This document shows positions 1-5,186 of a stretch of DNA of 5,186 nt, piece after piece (position 1 is the first letter of the stretch; each line of letters opens with the position of its first letter). The translations under genes were made by a program, and so were the position numbers. Origin of the DNA: Nitrososphaerota archaeon (GTDB taxonomy: Archaea; Thermoproteota; Nitrososphaeria; Nitrososphaerales; Gagatemarchaeaceae); the NCBI GenBank assembly GCA_005877365.1, contig VBPP01000149.1, positions 1 through 5,186 on the forward strand. Reading direction: 5' to 3'. The notes below the pieces were generated by a model that saw only the letters and a program-made list of their open reading frames with translations, had not been told where the DNA came from and ran no database searches.

Positions 1-2
1 TA

Positions 3-599
3 GACATCGAGAGGACCAAGCAGCTGCTCATCCGGGTTTCCGAAGGAACACCCAGGGTCGAGGTCTTCTACTCGAAAGAAAGGCCCTCGCCCATCGCATA
101 TCACATCCTCTACAGGTACCTCGACGTCCCGGAGGCCGTCGCCCCGGATTCTCTGGCGAAGACCACCTCTCAGAGGATGAAGGTAAGCATCTACGGCACC
201 TCCGTACACCTCGTCTGCGTGAAGTGTGGGAGAGTTCACCCGCCGGCGAGGGTTGGGGAGGTCTCGGAGGAGCCTCTCTGCCACGGTTGCGGCTCTTCTC
301 TTCTCGCCCCCTGCTTCTGGAATCCCGGACAGGTCGAACTCCTCGTGAGAAAGAGGCTGGGGAATAACGAGCTGACAAAGGAGGAGAGGGAGGAACTCGC
401 CAAGGCTAGGAGGGCGGCTGACCTCGTCTTGTCCTACGGAAAGAGAGCCATAATCGCCCTCTCGGTCTACGGCATAGGACCGCAGACGGCGGCGAGGATT
501 CTGGCGAGGATGCACACCGACGAGGACGAATTCTACAGAGATGTCTTGGAAGCGAAGCTGCGATTCGTCACCACCCGCCCGTACTGGGACAGCAAGTAG
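3..599 (+). CDS. lhr: Lhr-family ATP-dependent helicase, C-terminal part (5' end outside the window)
   Basis: The frame is open from the window's left edge to TAG at 597-599. It gives the last 198 residues of a large Lhr-type superfamily 2 helicase; the RecA motor lies upstream and is not seen. Lhr proteins are 3'-5' DNA or DNA:RNA helicases linked to repair and RNA processing. Visible in the fragment are an S-P-I-A motif (residues 29-32), a zinc site of four cysteines (C72, C75, C93, C96), and a basic helical region. The terminal module is typical of archaeal Lhr: YGKRAIIAL (145-153), a helix-hairpin-helix-like GIGPQTAARIL (157-167) and FYRDVLEA (177-184), ending soon after an aromatic YW. 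An internal ATG at 177 is not the start, because conserved sequence runs upstream of it. The end overlaps or abuts the next helicase gene, so the two are probably co-transcribed. I am sure of the family but not of the subfamily (aLhr1 or aLhr2). Confidence 0.85.
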   Translation, partial: DIERTKQLLIRVSEGTPRVEVFYSKERPSPIAYHILYRYLDVPEAVAPDSLAKTTSQRMKVSIYGTSVHLVCVKCGRVHPPARVGEVSEEPLCHGCGSSLLAPCFWNPGQVELLVRKRLGNNELTKEEREELAKARRAADLVLSYGKRAIIALSVYGIGPQTAARILARMHTDEDEFYRDVLEAKLRFVTTRPYWDSK

Positions 600-3378
600 G
601 TGGTCACCCCTGAAGGAGGCGAGCGTCTTCGAGCTATTCTCCCCTCCGCTCGTTCAGGCGCTGAAGGAGCGAGGGTTCTCATCCCCCACCGACCCTCAGG
701 TGAGGCTCGTCCCGATAGTGACCGAGGGGAAGAACGCCCTCTTGATGGCTCCGACGGGGACCGGGAAGACAGAGGCGGCAATCCTCCCCATACTAGACAA
801 GCTGATTCGCGAGGGGGCGACCCGCCCCAGGGGGACGAAGCTGCTCTACGTGACCCCCCTGCGCGCTCTAAACCGCGACATGCTCGAGAGGATGCAGTGG
901 TGGTGTAAGCGCTTCGACATCCGTCTCGGAGTGCGGCACGGCGACAGCTCACAGGCGGAGAGGACGAACCTCAGCCTCGCGCCTCCCGACATACTGATCA
1001 CAACCCCGGAGACCCTCCAGATACTTCTGATAGGGCGAAGAATCAGGGAGAGCCTCGCCACGCTGAGATGGCTCGTCGTAGATGAGATACACGAACTGGC
1101 GGAGGACAAGAGGGGAAGCCAGCTCGCAGTCGGTCTTGAGCGACTCAGAAGGCTGGTGAAGGGGGATCTCCAGGTCATTGGATTGTCCGCCACGGTGGGC
1201 TCCCCCGAGCGCATAGCCGAATTCCTCGTCGGGAGGGGGAGAGAGTGCGAGATACTCAGGGTCCCAGTCGAGAAGGACCTCTCTCTAAGGGTGGAGGTGC
1301 CCAGGCCTACAGAGGCTGACTCGCATTTCGCGGAAACAATTTACTCCTTCCCCGAGGTCGCGGCGAGGCTGAGGACGATAAGGGAGAACGTGGAGAAGTA
1401 TCGGTCCGTCCTCATATTTACGAACACCAGGACGGAGGCCGAAGCCCTCGCGAACAGGTTCCGTGTCTGGGACCCGAGGTTCCCCATCGGGATACACCAC
1501 AGCTCACTTTCGAAGGCGACACGGGAGGCGGTCGAGAGAGACCTGAAGGAGGGGAGGCTTCTCGGGGTGATCTGCACGAGCAGCCTGGAGCTCGGCATCG
1601 ACATTGGATTCCTCGAGTTTGTGATTCAGTACAACTCTCCGCGTCAGGTTACGCGACTGATTCAGCGAGTGGGGAGGAGCGGCCACAAGATAGGGAGGGT
1701 ATCGAGAGGATTGGTCATCACTCAGGACTCCGACGACACGCTGGAGGCGATGGTCCTCTGCAGGAGGGCAACGCTGGGGGAGCTGGAGCCGCTCGAACCC
1801 TTCGAGGAACCCTACGATTCTGCGGTGCACCAGATCGCGGGGCTACTCATCGAGAGGGGGTCATGGAGCCTCGAGGAGGTCTACTCCCTCTTCAGGGAGT
1901 CTTATCCATATTCGAAGCTCAGCGTGGAGACGCTCAAGAAGCTCGTGACGTACATGCGAGAGAGGTACCCGAGGCTAGCGTTCTACAGCGAGGCGGAGAA
2001 CAGGGTCTCTCGGGCGAGAGACATCAAGCCTCTCTTCGATTACTATTTCGCCAACCTGTCGATGATTCCTGACGAGAAGCAGTACCTGGTGGTCGAGGGT
2101 GACAGGATGGTCGGTGCCCTCGACGAAGCGTTCGTCTCCGAGTACGGGGAGGTGGGAGTCAAGTTCGTAGAGGGGGGACGATGCTGGAAGATAGAGCAGA
2201 TCTACAGCGACAAGATCTATGTCAGGGCGGAAGACGACCCGACCGGGGCAGTTCCCAACTGGGTGGGGGACGAGATACCAGTCCCCCTAGACGTAGCGCT
2301 CGAGGTCGGGGCGACGAGGCGCGGGTACGCTGAGGCCGTCGCCGAGGGGTCCGAGGCGACGTTCATCAAAGGGCTGGTCAAGACCTATCCCGTAAGCGAG
2401 GAGACGCTTAGAGATGCCTTGAGGGAAGTCGCTGAGCAGAGCTCAGCCGGGCTGCCAATCCCTTCGGACAGGCTCGTCACGGTCGAGAGGTGGGACAGGT
2501 ATGCGATAATTCAGGCCTCTTTCGGGCACAGGGTGAACAGGCTGCTCGCGAGGGTGGTCGGCCACCTGATCTCCGAGAAGATTGGGCAGTCGGTCGCGGT
2601 TCAGCAGGACCCGTACCGGATCGTGATCGAGGCTGAAGTTTCGGCGAGGGCGGTCGTGTCTATCATGGAGGAGCTGCAGACGACGGACCTGAGAAAGGCG
2701 GCGGAGAAGGCCGTTGAGAGGTCTGGCATCTTCAAGCGGAGGTTGATTCACGTCGGAAAAAAGTGCGGCGCCATCTCGAAGGACGCGGACTATGGCAGCG
2801 TCTCGATATCAGGACTGATCGAGGCCCTGAAGGAGACACCTGTGTACGAGGAGGCGATGAAGGTTATCTTTCACGACGACTTCGACGTCGACGGGGCGTC
2901 CAAAGTGGTGTCAAAGATGAAGAGTGGAGAGATAGAGCTGAGGCTCTTGGAGTACGAGGGACTCTCACCGATAGCCAGGATAGGGGTGGAGGAGATTAGC
3001 AGGAGGGGGGAGATCGTCTCTCCCGAGAGGCTCCGCGCGCTACTTCGCCAATCCACCCGGGTGAGGATCCTCGATACCTTCCTCGTGGCCGTCTGTACCC
3101 ACTGCTGGGAGTTCCTCGAGCTGAGGAGGGTGAGGGACCTTGAGACGCTGAAGAAGTGTCCTAGCTGCGGGCGCGAAACAATCGGTCTCTCGACCGACTC
3201 GTACGAAAACGTCTTCTCGCTCGCCCTGAAGGCGGGGAGCAGGTCGGCGTTCCGCGGTAAGAGGCTCAAACTGCTTACATCGCTGAAGAGGTCGGCCGAG
3301 TTGGAGGTTATCGACTTGGTAATCGAAGGTGAGAGGGAAGCCCTACGCCGTCGCTACTTCGCTTCCACGGGACAGTAG
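541..3378 (+). CDS. lhr: Lhr-family superfamily 2 helicase, full length, paralogue of the upstream gene
   Basis: This is a complete Lhr-core helicase of 945 residues counted from ATG 541. RecA1 has a Q-like TDPQ (50-53), Walker A APTGTGKT (70-77), TPLRALNRD (105-113), the DEIH box (181-184) and SAT (216-218). RecA2 has LIFTNTR (291-297), LELGIDIG (349-356) and the arginine-finger motif QRVGRSGH (375-382). All catalytic residues are present, so it should be an active ATPase. A winged-helix region (about 425-510) and the Lhr beta-barrel domain (about 511-720) follow. The C-terminal region carries a zinc site (C852, C855, C873, C876) spaced exactly as in the upstream paralogue. It stops 69 residues after the last cysteine, against 102 in the paralogue, and lacks the terminal GIGP-type module. 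The start is uncertain. Residues 1-23 read like an out-of-frame copy of the previous gene's end, and a CTG at 610 behind a Shine-Dalgarno would give 922 residues. The 3' end overlaps the convergent gene by 36 nt. Confidence 0.93.
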   Translation: MSWKRSCDSSPPARTGTASRWSPLKEASVFELFSPPLVQALKERGFSSPTDPQVRLVPIVTEGKNALLMAPTGTGKTEAAILPILDKLIREGATRPRGTKLLYVTPLRALNRDMLERMQWWCKRFDIRLGVRHGDSSQAERTNLSLAPPDILITTPETLQILLIGRRIRESLATLRWLVVDEIHELAEDKRGSQLAVGLERLRRLVKGDLQVIGLSATVGSPERIAEFLVGRGRECEILRVPVEKDLSLRVEVPRPTEADSHFAETIYSFPEVAARLRTIRENVEKYRSVLIFTNTRTEAEALANRFRVWDPRFPIGIHHSSLSKATREAVERDLKEGRLLGVICTSSLELGIDIGFLEFVIQYNSPRQVTRLIQRVGRSGHKIGRVSRGLVITQDSDDTLEAMVLCRRATLGELEPLEPFEEPYDSAVHQIAGLLIERGSWSLEEVYSLFRESYPYSKLSVETLKKLVTYMRERYPRLAFYSEAENRVSRARDIKPLFDYYFANLSMIPDEKQYLVVEGDRMVGALDEAFVSEYGEVGVKFVEGGRCWKIEQIYSDKIYVRAEDDPTGAVPNWVGDEIPVPLDVALEVGATRRGYAEAVAEGSEATFIKGLVKTYPVSEETLRDALREVAEQSSAGLPIPSDRLVTVERWDRYAIIQASFGHRVNRLLARVVGHLISEKIGQSVAVQQDPYRIVIEAEVSARAVVSIMEELQTTDLRKAAEKAVERSGIFKRRLIHVGKKCGAISKDADYGSVSISGLIEALKETPVYEEAMKVIFHDDFDVDGASKVVSKMKSGEIELRLLEYEGLSPIARIGVEEISRRGEIVSPERLRALLRQSTRVRILDTFLVAVCTHCWEFLELRRVRDLETLKKCPSCGRETIGLSTDSYENVFSLALKAGSRSAFRGKRLKLLTSLKRSAELEVIDLVIEGEREALRRRYFASTGQ
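598..604 (+). promoter_or_regulatory. Possible Shine-Dalgarno for a CTG start of the second Lhr gene
   Basis: AGGTGGT lies over the stop codon of the upstream gene, five bases before an in-frame CTG at 610. The AGGTG part can pair with the usual archaeal 16S 3' end. ATG 541, by contrast, has only weak purine stretches at useful distance. Family-like sequence (VFELFSPPLVQALKERGF) begins at residue 29, just after this CTG. In this frame no ATG, GTG or TTG falls between 541 and the conserved region. The site is suggestive rather than decisive. Confidence 0.4.
3343..3378. other. 36-nt tail-to-tail overlap of convergent coding regions
   Basis: The plus-strand helicase ends with TAG at 3376-3378. 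The minus-strand MAGE-like gene ends with TAG at 3345-3343 (CTA on the plus strand). The last eleven residues of each protein are therefore encoded by the same bases on opposite strands. No run of five or more T follows either stop in its sense direction nearby, so I see no archaeal-type terminator here. Transcription of each unit probably runs into the other. Confidence 0.9.
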
Positions 3379-3906
3379 GAGGGTCATCAGAGTTCTCTCG
3401 TCAATCTCGGCGCGAGTCCTCCACCCGATTCGAAGAAGCGACTTCTCGTCCTGGTCGAGGTACCCCTTCTTGATGTACCTCTCGATCGAGTAATCGACCC
3501 TCCACTTTGGGAACTTCTCCTTCAAGAACTGCTCCAGCTCTCTCCTCCCCGCTCTCCCCTGCCTCGAATTGATGTAGGCTATCGAGGAGGCGAGGACCGC
3601 GAGGTCGTCTATCCTTATCCCGGACGTCTCGGCCTCGGACAGGGTCGGGGGGTCCCTGAACCTGAGTAGAAAGCGCGAGGCGTCATCCGACCCGTCTCCT
3701 CCCTTCACCTCGTGGACTTCGAGGCCGAGCGCCCTGACGTCGCCGGAGAGGACATCCAGGATCTTTCTGTAGTCTCTTCCCAGGTGCCTCTTGAGCTCCC
3801 ACCCCTTGACGCCAGGGTTGCGGCCTCTCTGAAGCAGCAGGGTCTGGAATGCCTTGCGGACCTTTCTCTCCAGGAAGGCCTTCTCCGCCTTCTCGGCGTC
3901 CTCCAT
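3343..3906 (-). CDS. MAGE/Nse3-like tandem winged-helix protein (Kite-type SMC subunit)
   Basis: This protein has 187 residues and starts at ATG 3906-3904, behind a strong Shine-Dalgarno. I read it as two winged-helix domains, as in the Kite proteins (ScpB, Nse1, Nse3/MAGE) that bind the kleisin linker of SMC complexes. The first (about 8-84) has a helical start and the pattern KGWELKRHLGRDYRKIL (34-50), followed by LGLEVHEV (60-67) and a strand RFLLRF. This resembles the MAGE domain's basic-D/E-L-K, F/Y-x-x-I-L and F-G-L-x-L-x-E-V elements. The second (about 98-175) has LASSIAYINSRQGRAGRRELEQFL and IKKGYLDQ. It closes with IGWRTRAEIDE (160-170), like the F-x-W-G-P-R-A-x-A-E closing motif of MAGE proteins. 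It is the third gene of the operon, and its ATG overlaps the kleisin stop by one base. A ScpB-like or other Kite branch is the main alternative. Family assignment is by pattern reading only. Confidence 0.7.
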   Translation of the reverse strand: MEDAEKAEKAFLERKVRKAFQTLLLQRGRNPGVKGWELKRHLGRDYRKILDVLSGDVRALGLEVHEVKGGDGSDDASRFLLRFRDPPTLSEAETSGIRIDDLAVLASSIAYINSRQGRAGRRELEQFLKEKFPKWRVDYSIERYIKKGYLDQDEKSLLRIGWRTRAEIDERTLMTLLLSRGSEVATA

Positions 3907-4664
3907 CAGGTTCCCTCCGTCACCGAGATGGCGACCGACTTCGCCTCACCGGTTGCCCTGCGGGGGAGCGGCGTTATCGAGATCTTGCCTGTCAGGGGGT
4001 CTGTCTTGACGAGCGCCCTTCCATCGCTTATCAGGAAAGCGAGGATGTAGGCTCTCGTGATCTTCTTCTCCACCTCGCTGCTCTCGATGAATTCCCTGTA
4101 GTCGACCCACTCTCCCTTGGAAGTCAGCACGAGCTCGTCGTACACGACGTTCATCTTCGAGTCGAACTGCTCCTGGGTGAAGATTCCCAGGTCCACGAGG
4201 TCCTGATAGTCCACGACCCCCGGCCTGGCGCCGTAAGTGCCGAACTGGTCCTTGAATCTCTCGGAGAAGGGCCGCAGGTCCCGCCAGTAGACGAAGGCCT
4301 TCTCTAGTCCTTTGGGGGAGAGCTGGTCTAGTTGAGCGATGGGATGCCAGCTCTTGACGAACGATTCGGCCAAGGCTTGCCTGCTCAGCAGCTTCACCTT
4401 CAGCTGCACGAGGAGCGGGTCGATGTAGAGAGAAGTGGCTTTTTGTTTGAGCCACAAATCTTGCAATTTCACTATCTGCGCGAGCTCGTAGAGGGCCTCG
4501 GAGTCGAGCAGGAGTTCGTCCAGGAATTCCCAGTCGGGCAGATGCTTCTTCAAAACTTGAAGTTTTTCGATGATATCCACTTCAAAGGGGTTGGCGCTAG
4601 AGGACTGAATCGAGGCGCACAGTGAAATCACCCGCAACAAATCTTCGAGTTTCTTGTCGCCCAA
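3906..4664 (-). CDS. Probable kleisin (ScpA/Nse4-like) subunit of an SMC complex
   Basis: This protein has 252 residues and no signal peptide or membrane segment. The start is TTG at 4664-4662. An in-frame TGA at 4688-4686 lies just upstream, and no ATG or GTG lies between them. GAGGG at 4678-4682 is a rather distant Shine-Dalgarno. Kleisins bridge the two SMC heads: the N-terminal helices bind one SMC neck and the C-terminal winged helix binds the other head. Residues about 25-92 fit the kleisin N-terminus. NPFEVDIIEKLQ (25-36) resembles the D-P-W-D-V-D-I-V stretch of archaeal ScpA, and a long helix ALYELAQIVKLQDLWLK (57-73) sits where ScpA has its A-x-L-L-x-x-K-S helix. A linker (about 93-186) would be the Kite-binding part. 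Residues about 187-233, including RAYILAFLISDGRALVK (204-220) and a strand KISITPL, look like the C-terminal winged helix. It lies 5 nt after the SMC stop and is coupled to the MAGE-like gene. The role rests mostly on context plus these weak matches. Confidence 0.6.
   Translation of the reverse strand: MGDKKLEDLLRVISLCASIQSSSANPFEVDIIEKLQVLKKHLPDWEFLDELLLDSEALYELAQIVKLQDLWLKQKATSLYIDPLLVQLKVKLLSRQALAESFVKSWHPIAQLDQLSPKGLEKAFVYWRDLRPFSERFKDQFGTYGARPGVVDYQDLVDLGIFTQEQFDSKMNVVYDELVLTSKGEWVDYREFIESSEVEKKITRAYILAFLISDGRALVKTDPLTGKISITPLPRRATGEAKSVAISVTEGT
3913..3918 (-). promoter_or_regulatory. Shine-Dalgarno of the MAGE-like gene
   Basis: GGAGGG on the minus strand ends six bases before ATG 3906-3904 and lies within the end of the kleisin gene. 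Together with the TGATG stop-start overlap at 3908-3904, it supports this start and translational coupling of the two proteins, as expected for subunits made in fixed ratio. Confidence 0.75.
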
Positions 4665-4669
4665 GCTAG

Positions 4670-5186
4670 CTACTTCGCCCTCAATTCACTTACTTCCGTC
4701 GCCCCGTGGACCGCCTGGACGGTGATGACGTGTGCGGTCTTGTCGAAGACGGTCAGGATAGAAGGGGTGATCACGAGGTACTGCGAACCCTGCCTCCCCC
4801 TGATGTGAGAGAGGATCATCTTGAACATCGCCTCCCGATTCTTCGGGTCCATGTGTATGTCGAACTCGTCCATCGCGCGCATCGGCGAGACTATTCTCGA
4901 CTGTAGGGAGAGAATGAAGGCCATCAGTGCGACAGACCGCTCTCCGCCGCTCTGCGTGAACGGGTCGAGGGTTGTCGGGGCCGTCCCCCTGAAGCCGACG
5001 AAGAGCTCTATCCCCGCCTCCTCGATGCCGCCCCCTTCCTCCAGCCTGATGAACCCGGTGGCATCCGTCGAGGCGAGGATTGATTGGTAGTCGGGGTTAA
5101 CCGTCTCGAGGAGTCTTGCAATCGCCTCCTTCCATACCTTCTTTCTCCCCTCCAGCTCCGCGAGGAGGAGCTTCCTGTTCTCCTGG
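4670..5186 (-). CDS. SMC-family ATPase, C-terminal head, Smc5/Smc6-like (5' end outside the window)
   Basis: The frame is open from the right edge to TAG at 4672-4670 and gives the last 171 residues. The in-frame ATG at 4924 is internal. Residues 1-28 are the end of the returning coiled coil, and the rest is the C-terminal ATPase head half. It has the ABC signature QSGGERS (78-84), Walker B ending in DE (D106, E107) and the D-loop aspartate D113 within DEFDIHMDP. The Walker A half is upstream, unseen. Three traits point to Smc5/6 rather than canonical SMC. Signature context FTQSGGERSV and the preceding GIELFVGFR match Smc5. The DEFDxxMD box and FILSL match Smc6. The strand that in canonical SMCs ends with the switch histidine (IS-H) reads VITPS (about 138-142), as in Smc5 and Smc6. 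It is the first visible gene of the operon, 5 nt before the kleisin. SMC family membership is certain; Smc5/6 affinity is strong from motifs but needs a tree. Confidence 0.93.
   Translation of the reverse strand, partial: QENRKLLLAELEGRKKVWKEAIARLLETVNPDYQSILASTDATGFIRLEEGGGIEEAGIELFVGFRGTAPTTLDPFTQSGGERSVALMAFILSLQSRIVSPMRAMDEFDIHMDPKNREAMFKMILSHIRGRQGSQYLVITPSILTVFDKTAHVITVQAVHGATEVSELRAK

Noticed and set aside
541..612. The two Lhr frames as one gene split by a frameshift
   Set aside because: The first ends with a complete family C-terminus, and the second begins with the family N-terminus, has a full motor and has its own zinc site. They are two paralogues in tandem.
3300..3345. Frameshift in the second Lhr gene that would restore the missing terminal module
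   Set aside because: Both other plus-strand frames reach stops quickly and contain no YGKR, GIGP or FYRD-like sequence, so no hidden tail exists there.
4440..4444. Run of five T on the plus strand as a terminator for the helicase operon
   Set aside because: It lies more than 1 kb past the helicase stop and inside the kleisin gene. There is no reason to tie it to termination.
3946..4455. Alternative minus-strand reading frame inside the kleisin gene
   Set aside because: It is very rich in Arg, Ala, Gly and Pro and has no motifs. It lies wholly inside the 252-residue frame, which has the tight spacing to both neighbours.
4552..4566. Perfect inverted repeat AAAACTT-G-AAGTTTT
   Set aside because: It has a one-base centre, so it cannot form a proper hairpin. 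It lies within the kleisin coding region over the codons for EKLQVLK, is far from any promoter or gene end, and is short enough to arise by chance.
3712..4625. Long open frames on the plus strand opposite the kleisin and MAGE-like genes
   Set aside because: Their translations are proline-, arginine- and leucine-rich with no recognisable domain. They are explained as antisense shadows of well-supported minus-strand genes in GC-rich DNA.
3343..5186. Wadjet-type plasmid defence system (JetABCD)
   Set aside because: Wadjet also has SMC, kleisin and Kite genes, but the SMC is MukB-like, the usual order is kleisin-Kite-SMC-JetD, and a topoisomerase-like JetD follows. Here the SMC comes first, has Smc5/6-type motifs, and no JetD is seen.

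Overview
The window is densely coding, moderately GC-rich (roughly 60% by eye) and archaeal in character. Arginine is mostly AGG/AGA, Shine-Dalgarno motifs are G-rich, genes overlap, and the proteins are two Lhr-type helicases and an SMC head whose motifs resemble eukaryotic Smc5/Smc6. I cannot fix the lineage. A TACK-type archaeon (Thaumarchaeota, Aigarchaeota or Bathyarchaeota) is a reasonable guess, but it is only an inference.

Left arm, plus strand (3-3378): the last 198 codons of one Lhr-family superfamily 2 helicase are followed, with overlapping or nearly overlapping ends, by a complete second Lhr-family helicase of 922-945 residues. The two C-terminal regions are clearly paralogous. 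They share an S-P-I-A motif, then a four-cysteine zinc site 43 residues later with identical spacing, then an R-x-A-(D/E)-L motif 45 residues after the last cysteine. The second protein lacks the terminal helix-hairpin-helix-like tail of the first.

Right arm, minus strand (5186 down to 3343): this is a tight three-gene operon. It begins with the C-terminal 171 residues of an SMC ATPase with Smc5/Smc6-type motifs. After 5 nt comes a 252-residue protein that I read as a kleisin, which starts at TTG. Its stop overlaps by one base the ATG of a 187-residue tandem winged-helix protein resembling the MAGE/Nse3 branch of the Kite family. SMC, kleisin and Kite are the core parts of a condensin or Smc5/6-type complex, and their order and coupling suggest that they form one. 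A minimal archaeal Smc5/6-like complex is the most interesting content of this window.

The two arms converge, and their coding ends overlap by 36 nt at 3343-3378. There is no intergenic space anywhere in the window. I see no promoter, poly-T terminator, RNA gene, insertion sequence or CRISPR array. Promoters for both operons must lie outside the window.
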